Origin: Daphnia pulex
Taxonomy: Eukaryota; Arthropoda; Branchiopoda; Diplostraca; Daphniidae
Direction: 5' to 3'
Length of the DNA: 64,000 nucleotides
NCBI RefSeq assembly: GCF_021134715.1
Contig: NC_060026.1
Span: 15,553,001-15,617,000, forward strand
Shown: positions 23,280 through 36,289 of the stretch, piece by piece
Numbering within the stretch: the stretch's first letter is position 1
Layout of the letters: every line of letters starts with the position of its first letter
Translations under genes and position numbers: made by a program
Notes under the pieces: generated by a model
What the model was told of the DNA's origin: nothing
The model's input: the letters and a program-made list of their open reading frames with translations, nothing else
Databases searched by the model: none

Positions 23280-25344
23280 AAAATAAAAAAAAGGCCAATA
23301 AACCCATTGCCATTTTGCCTTTTACAGTTTCGGCATTTACAAAAAGGTCTTTGTCTACTTCAAGTTTTACTGGTGGGGGATTTTTCTTGTTGTTGTTTTG
23401 GATATGGTCGTTATGTATTCTGGACCACACGGGAGTTTTTAAAAAACAACTCTTTATGTACGGTACTACGTCAGCTTTTTAAAAAGAAATAATTTTTGTT
23501 AGTTTCGCAAATGACTGTTGTTGACCTGAAAAGGTTAAACAATAAAAAAGTAAAAAACATCCGTGCAAAATTTGGCGACTGGGTTTCTTTTTTCTTTTAG
23601 TTTTAGTCTTATCTTACGTAATTCCATCTGAAATATTTAAATAAACAGCAGCCAATCAACTTTAATTTAGACTCGACAAATAATTACCGTCCAAAAATTT
23701 GAATATTCAGTAAATAAAATTGGCATTGGAATTAATAACTGAGTTAACTTTAACAAAATGGCAGAGATGGCCTAGCAACCAGACCTTCAAATAAAACATT
23801 CACGATTTTTTTTTTGCGCCGGACGATCACCTTGGGTCGAATGGTACAGCCAGTCACCACCAAACGAGACAAGACGATTTTCATTTTGTTTTTTTCTGGC
23901 AACCTGCTGCTGCTGTTATTTCACTAGTGAGTGATGCAATTCGAATATTCAGGAAAATGACGCTGCTGTCCATCTTGAGGCGAGTCAATTTCTAGTCGTA
24001 TTGTTACAAGACCGTCTGCTGTTTGGGATATAACTAGCCAAGACAACAACAGTCTGATTGCCCAGAGCCAACCATATAGGAGCTATACGAGAATGGCGCA
24101 ACGCATCCGCAGGCTCTATAGCCATCCCAATTTTCTTTCCTCATAAAGTACGTGGACCTGACTGTTGCTGGCCTTCGAGTCCAAGACAACAACAAGTTGA
24201 GTTTAGATGTCCATCTGAAAATGGCAGACCCCAAACTTCGATTTTATAACGACTGCGGCTACGACTTTTCGACCAAATTTGCACAAATTATTTTTCCTGT
24301 CGATATGGACAACCATTATCTTTTTTGTAATAACTTTCCAATTCAAGAGATTATTAAACATACAAAGTTAGCTAATCGCCTCAAGTCTGGATTTTTTTCA
24401 GACGCTATTATAGTCCGCGCAAGGTCTTAGTATTGACGATAGCTTTCATAGATGGATCCTTGTTGGATGAGCGCCATAATTCAAAAGTACTTAAATCTAA
24501 TTAATGATATAAGTGAATATCGCACTCTGCTCACGAACGAATGATATTAGTAAAAGAACTTCCGGTTCTCATCACTCGATGTTCATACTCAAATCATTAA
24601 TCAATCATATCAAATCAACAGCCATTACGTAATGCGTCAAATTCTGAATTAGATTCTCAATCGTATGATGTTGGTAAGACGGACGGTAAGACGGACGGTA
24701 GTCGAGGTCTGACGCTCTAGGCGAACAGCGCAATAATCGCATGTAACGAGAAAGAATCCAATTTCAGAACTTGGAATTTTTTCAGTCAGTCGTTTCCTTT
24801 TAAGTCTTTAAATAAGCGCCGCCCTTCTTATCACGCACACACCTTGTGTTCACTTCCAGTCCACTTTTCCCTACATCATTCGAACAGTCGAACTGGCGTT
24901 ACTTCTACTACAAAAAAGAGTTCAGACTCGACATAGCGAGAGGAGTTCATAAACAGTTTGACACTTGAATATTATAAGAATCGCATAAACAACCCGGAAG
25001 ATACGGTGCTGGATGTAGTTAACTCGTTATCTGAAAGATCTCCGCCACGTACTACACGAATTGTTATGTGAGGAACCCGAAACAAATTACAGTAAAAGAA
25101 GCCGAAAACGACATAATAAAAGTAGAAAAAAAAATCATTACAAAGAAAAATAATTGTATGTGATACAAGTATTATTTCTTTTGAAACGACGCGGTGACAA
25201 AGGACTCGAAATGTTACTGATGGTCGTCTCGGGTTATATAATCTGGTTTACATACTCTGTGACGGACGTCAGTATATCAAAAAGTCCATAAAAAAACACG
25301 AATGACACGCTTCACGATCTACCGGCTACTACATAAACCTGGAG
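23280..25344. other. Spacer downstream of array gene 3
   Basis: It holds the 3' flank of gene 3 (AATAAA at 23541), AT-rich DNA, and a 92-codon open frame at 24152-24430 that I do not recognise and that lacks supporting splice or promoter signals. A direct repeat of GTAAGACGGACG lies near 24675-24700. Confidence 0.4.
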
Positions 25345-26575
25345 GTGGTCGGTGCCAGTGTGTGGCGGCAGGTCCCTTTTGGTCAATAAAAATTGTCTAG
25401 TTGCACTGTGCTTGAAGTGCTCAAAGTTAAAATATTTTAAATGGGATTGCTACTCACAGACAAAGTTGTGAGGTAAAAAACAAAAACAAGCCTGATCTGT
25501 AGTCGTTCTACCAATGAGTTATTTAAAAATGAACCGGGACTGAGTCAATAAATATAGCCAGAGAAAACAGTTAAGCCAGTCAACCGCCTAGCTCAGGGAG
25601 AATCGTATTCCGTGCCATGAAACGATTTAAAAATCAACTCCACCAAATAGTCAAAAGGGAAGAAAAGAGATCAATGTTTTTCCTACCTTTAAGCCTAGGG
25701 AATATGGCCAGGTAACCACAGGTGCTCCATCCGGAGAGATCCGATTAGTTGACTACACCAGGCGGGATAGGAAAAAGGGGCCCTCGTCGTGAATACACTC
25801 ACACACACACATGGGTGTACATGAGGACAGAGAGGATTTAAAGAAAAGGGGGAAGAAGATGCAGGTAACTCGGCCGTCGTCGGTAGTTTCTTTTTCCCAT
25901 CAAGAGGGATGCTGTTTGTCTAAATAGAAAATTTAAAAATGGGTTACGAAAAATTTTGACAGAAACGACAAGGAAGGAAAAGTTGAAATGAGAAAGTGGG
26001 TAAACTCTAATTGTCAATAATTAGGGGAATTGAAGTATGTAATACACTAAATTTATACAAATCGTGCAATATTATAACATCTAGCAGGTCACACAAATAA
26101 AACGAAAATAAATACCCAAGTGATGATGCTGAGATTGTTGCTGATGACAGCTTATTACCAGTAATAACTTGTGGTGTTATGATGGCTGGTTCAGGCCTCA
26201 GATCTGCACAAAGAAAAAAGGTTACATTAGTGCAAACATTCTGCCATGCATCAACAAGTGGCTCACATGATAAATGCTGGTCAGCCTCAAGCACAGACAT
26301 TTCACAAACTTGGCACAGGTTTCTCAATTCTATTTGAGCTCCCATAATCATTCTATTCAGATTTTTTAGTTTTATTTTACTTGCTAAACAGCATGAAGGG
26401 TGCATTAAGCTATTCTATAAAGAATCGCCACCAAAGTCAAGTTAGTCAACACGTCGACCACATTTTTGTCATTTTCTTTCGAAACTTGTAAGCAGACGAC
26501 ACTAATATTCTAATTAGCTAAGATATCGATTGATATTATTAAAAATCGACCCTCCCAAATTCAAACTGCTCAAAA
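25345..26575 (-). repeat. Interspersed repeat, subfamily A, minus orientation
   Basis: Reverse-complement homologue of 53068-54241 (and 47645-48520). On the minus strand it starts with a block GTCGATTTTTAAT, then ATATTAGTGTCGTCTGCT, continues through CCAGCCATCATAAC and TCATCAGCAACAATCTCA, GATAAACAGCATCCC (with differences), the ACACCCATGTGTGT region and CCAAATAGTCAAAA, and ends near AAAAGGGACCTGCCGCCACA. No terminal inverted repeat is visible. The full length is about 1.2 kb. Class unknown. Confidence 0.7.
26007..26405 (-). other. Open frame inside the minus-strand repeat copy
   Basis: A 132-codon frame lies in the left half of the repeat. Residues of the type LCQVCEMSV, QHLSCEPLVDAW and NVCTNV give a C-x2-C, H-x2-C spacing that could hold a metal. 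The corresponding parts of the copies at 47.9 and 53.4 kb are not open over this length. It may be a leftover coding part of the element or a captured host exon; I cannot tell which. Confidence 0.3.
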
Positions 26576-29500
26576 ACGATCAAAGTGGTTTTCTCACCAC
26601 ATCTCGATCGAGATTATTTTATTAATTACTATTTCGTCTCATCAAGTTTAAGACGAAAATTAAAATTTCCCCGAAACCAGCAGATAATTACTTTAAGACC
26701 CAAATCGCCACTTAATAAAACCCTCTTGGAAACCAACAAAAGAGGGGAAATAAATATGTATAATTGTCTGAATCTTGCGCGGAAACGTAGGGTAAGTAAA
26801 CACTAAACATGGGCGATTCTAGTTTGAATTTCACAGGTGTAACGCCAAAATAAATGTAATTTCCTTGTGTGATTATACGCCAACTCAACCAACCGCGCTA
26901 AGCGCATCCACCCAAATACGACTAATGATAATAATCAGCATTGCAAAACACTGCTAATAGCGACATGTTAAGAAAAAAGACATGACCCTTCCATATTAAT
27001 GAGCCGAGAGTTATAAATCAATTTTATTTTTAAATGCCCGCGCAGCTCGCCCGTGACTCTCCTCCGTACATCATCCCGTAATTGCTATCGTTGCCGTGTG
27101 CCATAGCGACTCTTTCGTTCCGGGATTTTTTTATTTTTTAAAAAACCCGCCAGACGTGGGGTCACGACGATAAAAGAAAAACAAACGAGAGAGAACAACA
27201 AGACCTTATATACCCGATCAGTTTGGCCGTCTTCCATTGAAAAATATGTATGTGAGTCCTCAGCTCTGATGTTGCACACAGCGCTAAATAATAACCACGG
27301 CGCTGCCGTGTGAATAAATCACGTGAACAATTTTCTATCCAAAAAAGGGTCAGGGGGGATAGACAGCACAGCCGAATAAAAATGTAGATAGATAACGTAT
27401 CTGACGGAATAAATCCAAGTTGGGAATTTGCTGAACTTTAAACAAATTAGCCGCTGAGCAAAATTTTTGGCTGTTGCACATAATTTATATTTTTGAACTT
27501 CAGAGAGACGACAAAAGGAATTTTGTTTGTTTTTTTATTATTTCGCAACATCACGCAAGAATTTGTGATGTACATTTCCAATGTCAGACGTCTGCCGGAT
27601 GACCGGATCGTCAAAATAAACGTATACACCCAGCAGCCACTTGCGGAGGTGTTTTTCCACATGCAAATGAGTTACAGCAGGTATGCAAATAAAAATCACG
27701 ACGACAAAAAAGATGAATTTTTGCGGGCATTCACGGATGAACATTCTCCGACTGAAATCGCCGATTGAAAGTTAAATTTCTGATTTTACGACAAGATCAT
27801 TTCTTTTGATCGTCTTGTACACGGTGACACCTGCGCTCTGCCCGTCTTGGCCGGCATATGCTGATTGGGCGCTCATCTGGTCGTTTATTCAAGCGCTGGA
27901 CGTCTGCCAAAAAATAATTTTGTAGACAAACAAACGGTCGGCCTTTTGCCAGCGCGTTCGATTCGACTTGGCCAACATCTTCCGATTTTTCATAACCAAT
28001 CGGCGCATTTTCTTTTGCGGCTTTTTCTTTTTCCTGCTGTTGGCCTTCACGGGGTCTAAACAAACTCACCTTTCATCATCATCCAGCCCATTGTTTGAAC
28101 TCAACCGAATAATATTCCAAAAATATGTTTCATATATTTTTTCAGCCCAGGATAACTTATCTGTACTTTTCCATCTACAATAAATAAAAAATCGAATAGT
28201 TGTTGTTGCCTCCCATCGGCTTTTGGCGCGGATATTTAAACGGTTATTGCTCTTTGCCCTTGGGGCCGGCATACAAACTTTGATAAAGTCCTCTGCTGCC
28301 GATATATTCTCCAGTGTATAAACAAGCCATTTCTATCCATCATCTTTTACGTATTTAGCTTAAGGAGGTTTTAGAATTCTAGAAAAACAAAATATTTTCT
28401 TGTTTAACTAAATGTGACAGTTTGTATACACTTGGTATATAATGACGACCATCGGCATATTTCTATCCTCACGTAGGCAAACCTGCTGCTGACGTTGAAA
28501 TTGGGATGTGGTTAGCCTCGGGTGCAGCTAGGGCCTAATGGTTCGCTTGTCTTATTTTTTCCTTAGCCATGCAGCGCATAAATGAACGCCATAAGTGTGT
28601 GAGCGGTGGTGCCCCGGAGTCGAATTTCTAAAATATAAAATTGAACACCCAAAAATAGCCCAACCGTATTTCCAGGCTATAAGTGAGGGAACGGTATCAA
28701 CACGGGCCATTTATTAGTCAGACTGGACCTATACCCGTGCGCCATCCTAAAGTAATGGCCGTTTGTGATGAGGCCAGATGCCGATGGGGGGGTCATTAAC
28801 TACACGTCGAAGGCCGACGAATTTTTTCTTTTTTTTCTACTAACAATGTCGGAATATATTTTTTGGTGAGTTGGCAGGAGAAAATTGAAGAGACAATCAG
28901 CCACTGCGGTCATCCCGCAACGAACGTCCGTTTTCCACCGGCGATAGTTGATGCGCTAATATTTCTATTGGAGTAAATTCTTATTTTTGCTATTTATTTT
29001 GAAATGTTTATTTTTATTACAGTGTCACGACGAAAAAGACTTGGCCAACTATGGTAAAAACTCAAAAGTATGTGTTCATCACAGTTTTGAAAAAAAATCT
29101 ACACAAGCGACAAAATTGACATTAACACAAAATACCATAAATTATTTTCCGCTATTGAAAGTTATTTAATGTTTCTAAAATAAATTTTTTGCGCACAATC
29201 ATTTGGTGATTTCAAACCGGTGTGTATAAAGATGACATCAGTAACAAACAGAAACTCAACTCGCAGTGATGTGAATCAAGATTTTTCTTTCCGCGTCGCA
29301 TTATTATTTATTATCTTTCATATACCTATACGCTCAGGTTTGGCATTTTGGTTGGTTGTGTGCGTACCTTATTATATGTTCGGTATAGACGAGGCGATTC
29401 ACGGCCATGTAAGGCAGATAACACAGCAACAAACAGCCAACACGGAAAACTCAACCTGCGTTACCCGGCGTTCATCGCTTCATTTGAATAGCGCGCGGCT

Positions 29501-32205
29501 TATCAACACGGGACCCAGCCAAACAAAATTATGAACGTCCCAGAGCAATACACAGCAGAATATAAATATTTGCATTTCATTCAAGGTCCAGCAGCTTGTT
29601 ATTATTAAGAGGTTTGTGCTTTTCATATGCAAATTCTATACATACAATCATAAACATATCTCTACCTAGTCGCAATCAAGATTCGCAGAGATGAAAAATA
29701 ACAAATTATGAATCGCTTATTCACATACCTGTGATTCATTTAAATGTAATCTAATCCGAGAATAGAAATGAAACAATTTCAGGTTTTTGGGGTTTGATGG
29801 TCTTTTTTAAACTTTTACGTGTTTGTGGCGGTCAGAAAATAAATTTAAATCTAATTAGGGACAGTGAAAAAACATAAATCAACACCATAAAAGGGCAATA
29901 ACCCCTAAAACATTTAACTGTGAGAAATAAGTAAATCTTCGTATAACGACGACAGCCCGGAAAATTGCGTAAAAACGACCCACACACAGTCGACACCATC
30001 AGTCAAATCATTACGTAAAAAAAGAAGGGAAAAATAAAACACGCTTAAATAGCTGCGAGGCATTCGTTTTAGATCTAATAAAACTGTCTAGGGGACCTGT
30101 GCGCTCGTAAACAATCTCCCCATCAAAATAAATATACAAATGCGCACATCTTATATATATTATTCAGCTCTATACTTACATTGCCATCGCGCATAAAATC
30201 TTGTGTATGCCCTTGAACTTGAACGTTGATTCAACCAGGCCGAACTGCTCGTGTTTGTCCTCTCGTTCCCAATTTTTTTAAAAAATATGAAAATGAATTT
30301 TGGTTTTTCTTTATTCATTTTTTGGCCGTCGCATGACGAGTGCCATCGACCTGTTGTGCGGTTATTCCATAACAAAAACGACATCAGCCTTGGAAAAGGT
30401 AAAATAGACAAATGGTTTTTCTGCCAAAAACAAGTGAGGACCTTTTTTAGCTAGACAGAAAATGATGGTTGTGTTGTACTGATTCACTGACTGTTGTGCA
30501 GGTGGGAAAACATGCGGGTACCAAAGTCATCAGCGACTTTGATTATTTTTCTCAAATTATACGTACATTGTCCTTTTGTGTTTTTCGTACTCGCTTTTAT
30601 AATTGGGTTGAGATTGCGTCTAATTAACAGACATTCGAGAAAAAGTACACGCTAGCGGGGAAATCCTCTCCAACAAATAATTTGGTGTACTTGGTTAGAC
30701 ACTTAATTTAATCACGAATTTTACAAAATATGTTGGTGTATAAATAAATAAATATTCAAAACGGTTCCCCGTCGCTCAAAGTCTCAACTTCTCGAATGAA
30801 TTGCACATTTATTGGACAGGAAATCAACTTGTACATGAAAACAAAAGCAGGTGTTATGACTAGGGAAACTGTTTGAAGTAACTTTAAAACGAAAAACACT
30901 GGCACTCGTTCAAACATGAACGAACATGAAAGGAATGATATTCAATATCGTACGCAGAGCTTGTCTCTTCTTGGGAATGAATGTCTCAGCTTGTCGTCCT
31001 CACCCCAATAAGGTCAAACAAACCAGAAAAACATGCCGCCCTTTTGTTTTTCAATTTAAATAAATTTATCTGACAAATTCGAGTAGCAAAAATGTCTATA
31101 CAGATTGCGACGATAATTTTTTATATTTTCATTTTTTTGTCATCCATTTCGCAACTTGGGAAATCGCGAAGGAAAATTCAAACTGTGAGCGCTCCCGCTC
31201 CATCAAGGTTGTCTATGAAATTTCAAACTTTCGCGCGGTTGATCCTTTCTTATACAGTCTCATATATAGTCAAAAAATTGATTTTCTATATTCCATGTTC
31301 AGCGGCCAAGGCTGCGGCGGTCAACAAACTTTTTCCTTATCGCCAAAAAAGAATTGAGCGCGCAATTTTGTATTTTCGAAAAAGAAATTTTTATTTTTTC
31401 AAAAAAAAGAGCGGTGACCTCGTCTATACTTTTTATTATTTTTACGACACACATAGTCCGCAGCCTTTGCTCGGCCAAGTATTTCTCAACTGGATTCGAG
31501 CCCAGAAAATCGATAGACTGACCCTGATTGTAAGGGCGCACCTCTTTATAGCAAAAAAAAAGGCTCCGATCATCTTTTTGGTTATGATTTTTACTGGAAA
31601 TACGATCGCGAAAAAAGGCGGACGTGATTCCATAAAATTAGACGTGAATGTTTATAACTTTCATTCCTAACGACGGGTCGTAGCCAATAGATGTCCATTT
31701 TGTGAGCATCATTAAAAATTTGATTCGCGACAATGAATGAGGGAATTATTGGTTAAAGTGTTGGCCATCACTGATGTCGCTGCGCGTTGGCGCGAATTTC
31801 AAACGAGGTGTCTGTTTTACTACGAGTTTGAATGATATACGACTTGGATGGGGCGATGGGTGATTTATCGGATGGAACGGTGGGTCGACAATCTTCACGG
31901 TGAACGTGAATGTAAAACACGCCCGAATTGATGAGAATAGGCCATGTTCGGGAGTGAGAGAGAGAGAGAGAGGGCAGGGTCAGTGGTTGATTTCAAGGGC
32001 GGGATGGAAAGAGGGAGGGAAGATAGGGTGGTGGTGTAACAACCAGGCATATGTGCGTGTATAGAGAGAGAGAATAGCCTATGTGTGGTTGAATAAGGTA
32101 AACCGGGAAATCTAGCGACGACCCGTCATGATTGGTTCAAGACACTCCTCCTACTTCTTCTACAAAGGAGAATAGAGAAGTTCCTTTATAGTCGAGCTGG
32201 ATGAG
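26576..32205. other. Long spacer before array gene 4
   Basis: AT-rich DNA with no multi-exon model that I can support. A GA dinucleotide run lies at 31955-31972, and the only long open frame is at 31092-31670 (listed separately). Confidence 0.4.
31092..31670 (+). CDS. Unrecognised 192-codon open frame
   Basis: The frame is unusually long for AT-rich spacer DNA. It begins with CAAAAATG, a good arthropod start context, and its first 23 residues are hydrophobic (IATIIFYIFIFLSSIS) like a signal peptide or membrane anchor. The rest is basic, Lys/Phe/Tyr-rich and low in complexity. No TATA box, intron or family resemblance was found, and overlapping antisense frames are also open. It may be a young gene or chance. 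Confidence 0.2.
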   Translation: MSIQIATIIFYIFIFLSSISQLGKSRRKIQTVSAPAPSRLSMKFQTFARLILSYTVSYIVKKLIFYIPCSAAKAAAVNKLFPYRQKRIERAILYFRKRNFYFFKKKSGDLVYTFYYFYDTHSPQPLLGQVFLNWIRAQKIDRLTLIVRAHLFIAKKKAPIIFLVMIFTGNTIAKKGGRDSIKLDVNVYNFHS

Positions 32206-32238
32206 TATATAAGACGGAGAGATCCGGAGAGTCTATCA
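32206..32238 (+). promoter_or_regulatory. TATA box of array gene 4
   Basis: TATATAAG at 32206-32213, then ACGGAGAGATCCGGAGAG. A TATCAGG initiator-like site has its A near 32238, 32 bases down. The ATG is at 32339. Confidence 0.65.
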
Positions 32239-32338
32239 GGTCTTCAGCGGTCTTCGACAAGCTACAACAGCACCTTCTTTCCTACAAAGAGAGGAACATA
32301 CAAGTCTCTGGTGGAACAATCAAATCAGCTACAAGAAG

Positions 32339-34476
32339 ATGTCGACATTTTACGTTCTCCTTTCAGTCGTGTTGATGTTGCAAGTCTGCCGTGCTTGTGA
32401 TGGAAATAACGAGGAAGAGCAACTAGCGGCCGCTAGACAGCAATCCGACGAGTATTTCGCCAACGCTTATGGATTCAATTCCAACAATCCGTGGAGTTCT
32501 CCCTACTACCAACCGAGCGCCCGTGTTCCAGGTAATAAAACATCATAAAGAATTAAATGTATTTTTTTTTTAAATTATTAAAATTGAAAAAAAAAAATTC
32601 AATTTTATTTTGATCTGACTCATTTGTAGGATATGCCAGTCCATACGAAGGACGCACCCCAATCAGCCGGCAACCTAATTACAACCCATTCAAGAAATAC
32701 TTCGCCAGTGAGTATAGATAGAACTTCATTGATGGTTATGAAAGGTTTTAAAATAAATTGAAATTGTTCACTCAGACCATGTAGATGAAGAAAACAGTCA
32801 AGCAGAAGGTCGTTTCGCTCTTGGTAGTTTGGGTGCTAATTTGATCAACACGGGCCTCTTCAACAACCGTTTCACTCCGGCAAACACTTGGAGACCCTTC
32901 GCCAGCCTTGCCAACCGAGTTCCCGTTTCTGTGAATCCCGATTTCAGCGGTCCGTTATCCAACTTCGATGCTTGCACGTCACCCAGTGGCGATGCAGGAA
33001 TCTGCGCTCCAGGATCGGTCTGTTCCTTGTTTGGTGGACGGCCAAGTGGTTCCTGCATCCTTGGAAAAGTCTGTTGCATCAGTAAGTTCATGACATAATT
33101 TAGATTGTGATTCAATTTATGAAAATTTTCTTTTTTTACAAATAGATGCGATCACAACTTGCGGAGGTACAGTCACCTTAAACAACACGTACTGGCAATC
33201 TCCCTCTACGGCCGTGAGTGCTCCTTCAACCTGTGCGCTAACTGTTCGTATGGATACTAAATTGGTGGAACAACTAGCCCGACCCATTTGTCAAATTCGG
33301 TAATCTTCAGACAAAAAAATTGCATTTAAATCGATTTAAATTTGCCAGTAAAACTTAAAAAATGTTGTCCCTTTCGTGTAGTTTGGACTTCGTAACGTTC
33401 ACTACTCAACAGCCGACTGCTGGTACTTGCACAGATAGTTTTATGGTTGGTGGATCGACAAGCGTTGCGCCCATCATTTGCGGTGACAACACTGGGCAGC
33501 ACAGTAAGAAAGGAAAAATATTAATTTTTAAATATTTCCTATCAATCATTTTTTGTCGTTACAGTGTACCTCGATGTCCCTTCGTCTGCAATTACTCCAA
33601 CGGATGTCCAGCTGATGTTCAATTTTGCTGCTGGAACAGCCACTCGTTCATGGAACATTAAAATCTCGATGCTTCCATGCGGTGCCTCTTATCTCGGTAA
33701 ATCATTCATTTCAACAAGTCACAAAGTTCATTCAATAAAAAAAAATGCTTGAATTTATTGTTTAGCTCCAACGGAATGTCTCCAGTACTTCACAGCTTCT
33801 ACGGGAAGAGTCAGATCGTTCAATTGGCAAGACGTTAACGTTAATGCTATTCGTCAACTCAACAACCAAAAATACAACATTTGCTTTCGGACGGAACTCG
33901 TTTCAGGATCGGTATGAACCAATGTTGAAAAAAAAAAAAAAAATCTTATCAATGAAAAGCCTTCATGTTGAACATACTTTTCTTTGGTAACAGAGGGCTA
34001 GCCAACTGTGTCTCTCAGTTTGTACAGTGACAAACACAGGAGCCGGATACGGTATTACCACGCCAGCTGCTCCTTTCGCATCATTACCACCATTACTTGG
34101 TTCTTCTGTGGGCACTGGCACTGCTACTGCCGGCGTTCCTACTGCACTCCAAGGTGCTTGCACTTACGATTTCCTTGCAATTATCGGTGCAACCGATGCC
34201 CTAACCGGCTTTTCAGCGGATCGTTTCTGTGGAACACGACTAAATCCAAATCCTGCTGGAATTAATGCAGATGCCCTAGTGTGCAGTAAGTTGGCGAACC
34301 CTTCTTAAATTTTATTATGATTCTATAATTACATTTGAATTTTAGCAAACGTAAGGCCATTTAGGGTGACCTACCAAACCGACAATACTGAATTACAGAC
34401 AGCCGCTCCGTTGTTAGTTACAACACCAGCGGACACCAATAACGTTGGATTTTGTCTCGACTATCAAGAGAAATAG
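32339..34476 (+). CDS. Secreted double-CUB protein (array gene 4)
   Basis: Exons: 32339-32531, 32630-32707, 32776-33081, 33146-33299, 33382-33503, 33565-33696, 33766-33911, 33994-34285, 34346-34476; 517 residues. This is close to the family consensus in exons 1-7: CDGNNEEEQLAAARQQS, YEGRTPISR, LINTGLFNNRFTP, RSWNIKISMLPC. CUB 2 diverges: the first strand has RASQLC, and GGDAFSITT is replaced by TGAGYGITT. The loop is a short Pro/Ser/Thr/Gly stretch, and exon 8 (97 codons) is the second shortest in the array. The strand after the loop reads CTYDFLAI as in the gene at 55060. An AATAAA lies at 35046-35051. Confidence 0.88.
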
Positions 34477-36180
34477 AAGGAGAAGTAGATGATAACAATC
34501 AACAATCAAGGGCAACTAGGATTAACGGCTGCCTCAAAGTTCTATTTCATATGGCGTATTTCTAAATATTCGTCATGATTTTATTTTGGTGATGGGTTTC
34601 TTAGGATTTTCGGTTAATTCCATTCTATTGGTTAGTTAAAAGGCAGGTTTTTTACCTGCTGTGCTTCGTCTTTGAGTTGGCTCTGTTATTTTATGCAAGT
34701 AATCCCCTAAAATTAGATTGGTTTAAAGAAATGGGAAATTATTTCAGCCTTAAGTTTTGTCGTATTTTCAAACTTATAATTCTTTTATTTCTAATTATTT
34801 TTTCGATTCGAATTTTCCAGTCGAAAAGATATAAAATAAAAGCCAACATCCGGCAAATGGCTAAAGAAAAATGGAACACGAAAATTATCGGCTCAATCAA
34901 TTAAACTGAATGATACATCCATTAGCTATACCACCAAATCTAAACTGATTCACTAGAAATAATTTCTTCTTGTTGAACTGATTTGTTTCCCCAAAATGTT
35001 GATCGATCATATCTAAAAAATTTTCATATATGTGTCAAATATTGGAATAAAAGCAAGAACTAAATCGTTTTTTAATCATAAATGCTCAATAACACAGTTG
35101 CCGTGTTGATACACGTAATAGGAAATAAAATTAAAAATCCCCGTTGTAGAAACTGACAATAAAAACCTGGTAAAAAAAAAGAATGTTATAAAAAATATAT
35201 GTCTGTTGAGTTTCTATCTTATAAAAGACTTAATTAGGCCTATCGAATTTGACCAACAAGGAGCCTATACAAATTACAAACAAACAAGTCGAATAAACCA
35301 TTCATCGAATTCGATAAACACAATAATGCTGTACTGTTCGACTCTTTAGCTGATGATGCTATACCGGTACGTACTCAATTAAGCAGAACGCAAAGTTGTG
35401 TGATTTGTGATTATGCATGAGTGCCGTGTTTAAATAAACAGCATAATTCTTGAAATTAAGTTTTTTTTTTTCTTTTAACATCTGTTTTTTTCCCTACAAT
35501 AAATACTTATAGTTGTCTGTCAACACCGTATCAAAAGAACACAAATGCCGTTTCCTCACCTTGAGTGGATTCACTATAGGCTTTATAATTTCAAGGGTGA
35601 AAAAGAACGGCCCAATAATTCACTCACTTGCCCGCACTTGTCTATGTCCTAAAACAATCCACTACACTTCACGGCTATTTTTGTGGTCATAAGAAAGAGC
35701 ATAACCAGCAAGATTTGTTGTAAGCCATCATTGGGCATTGCTAGGCCATTGGACTTGAGCATTGCCGACTACTTCTTGATATTATGTAAGAAATAAAACT
35801 GGTTAAAACGCTTTTCATATGGTACGGTACCTAGTTGTTGATATTGACTTAACATTCAAAAGCAGCCGGATGATATTTTCTGGTGTTATTGCAAAATGCC
35901 CATGTAATTATAATTTTATAGAGAGCAAGTTCACTGCTTGTTTTCTTGGTTGGCTCAAGGCTTAGGCAAAGGCATAACATCGTCCGCCGCCGGTTCCTTC
36001 AAAGAACAACGTTAACCGGAATGTATCATTACTAGTCGTAAAGAAACCAGCTGAAAGTGTTGCAAAGACATAAATCAACAATACTCAACTTAATGTTCTT
36101 TTTTTGGCGGAAAATAGGAGGTCGCGGTTGTACTGGAAAATGAACAAGGAGTCGTCACAAGTATACAAGGAGAGGGACAG
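34477..36180. other. Spacer between array genes 4 and 5
   Basis: It holds the 3' flank of gene 4 up to the AATAAA at 35046, then AT-rich DNA. From about 36080 it contains the upstream region of gene 5, which shares AACTTAATGTTCT, TTTGGCG and GTTGCGGTTGTA-like blocks with 44657-44705, upstream of gene 7. Confidence 0.5.
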
Positions 36181-36215
36181 TATATAAGATGGATGGAACC
36201 GGGCAATGTTGTGGC
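36181..36215 (+). promoter_or_regulatory. TATA box of array gene 5
   Basis: TATATAAG at 36181-36188, then ATGGATGGAACCGGGCAATG. A GGCAGTT initiator-like site has its A near 36215. The upstream 100 bases resemble those of gene 7. Confidence 0.6.
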
Positions 36216-36289
36216 AGTTTTTTGGAGGATTTTTCACGTCTTGCATCTTAACGAAGAAGAGGAAACTAGCAGAAATTCAGAATTTAAAC

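Noticed and set aside
25586-25605. tRNA-like A box (TAGCTCAGGGAGAATCG)
   Set aside because: No B box or cloverleaf stems follow at a suitable distance.
25797-25812. CA-rich run and GA run (31955-31972) as possible functional elements
   Set aside because: Ordinary simple repeats; the CA-rich run is part of the interspersed repeat.
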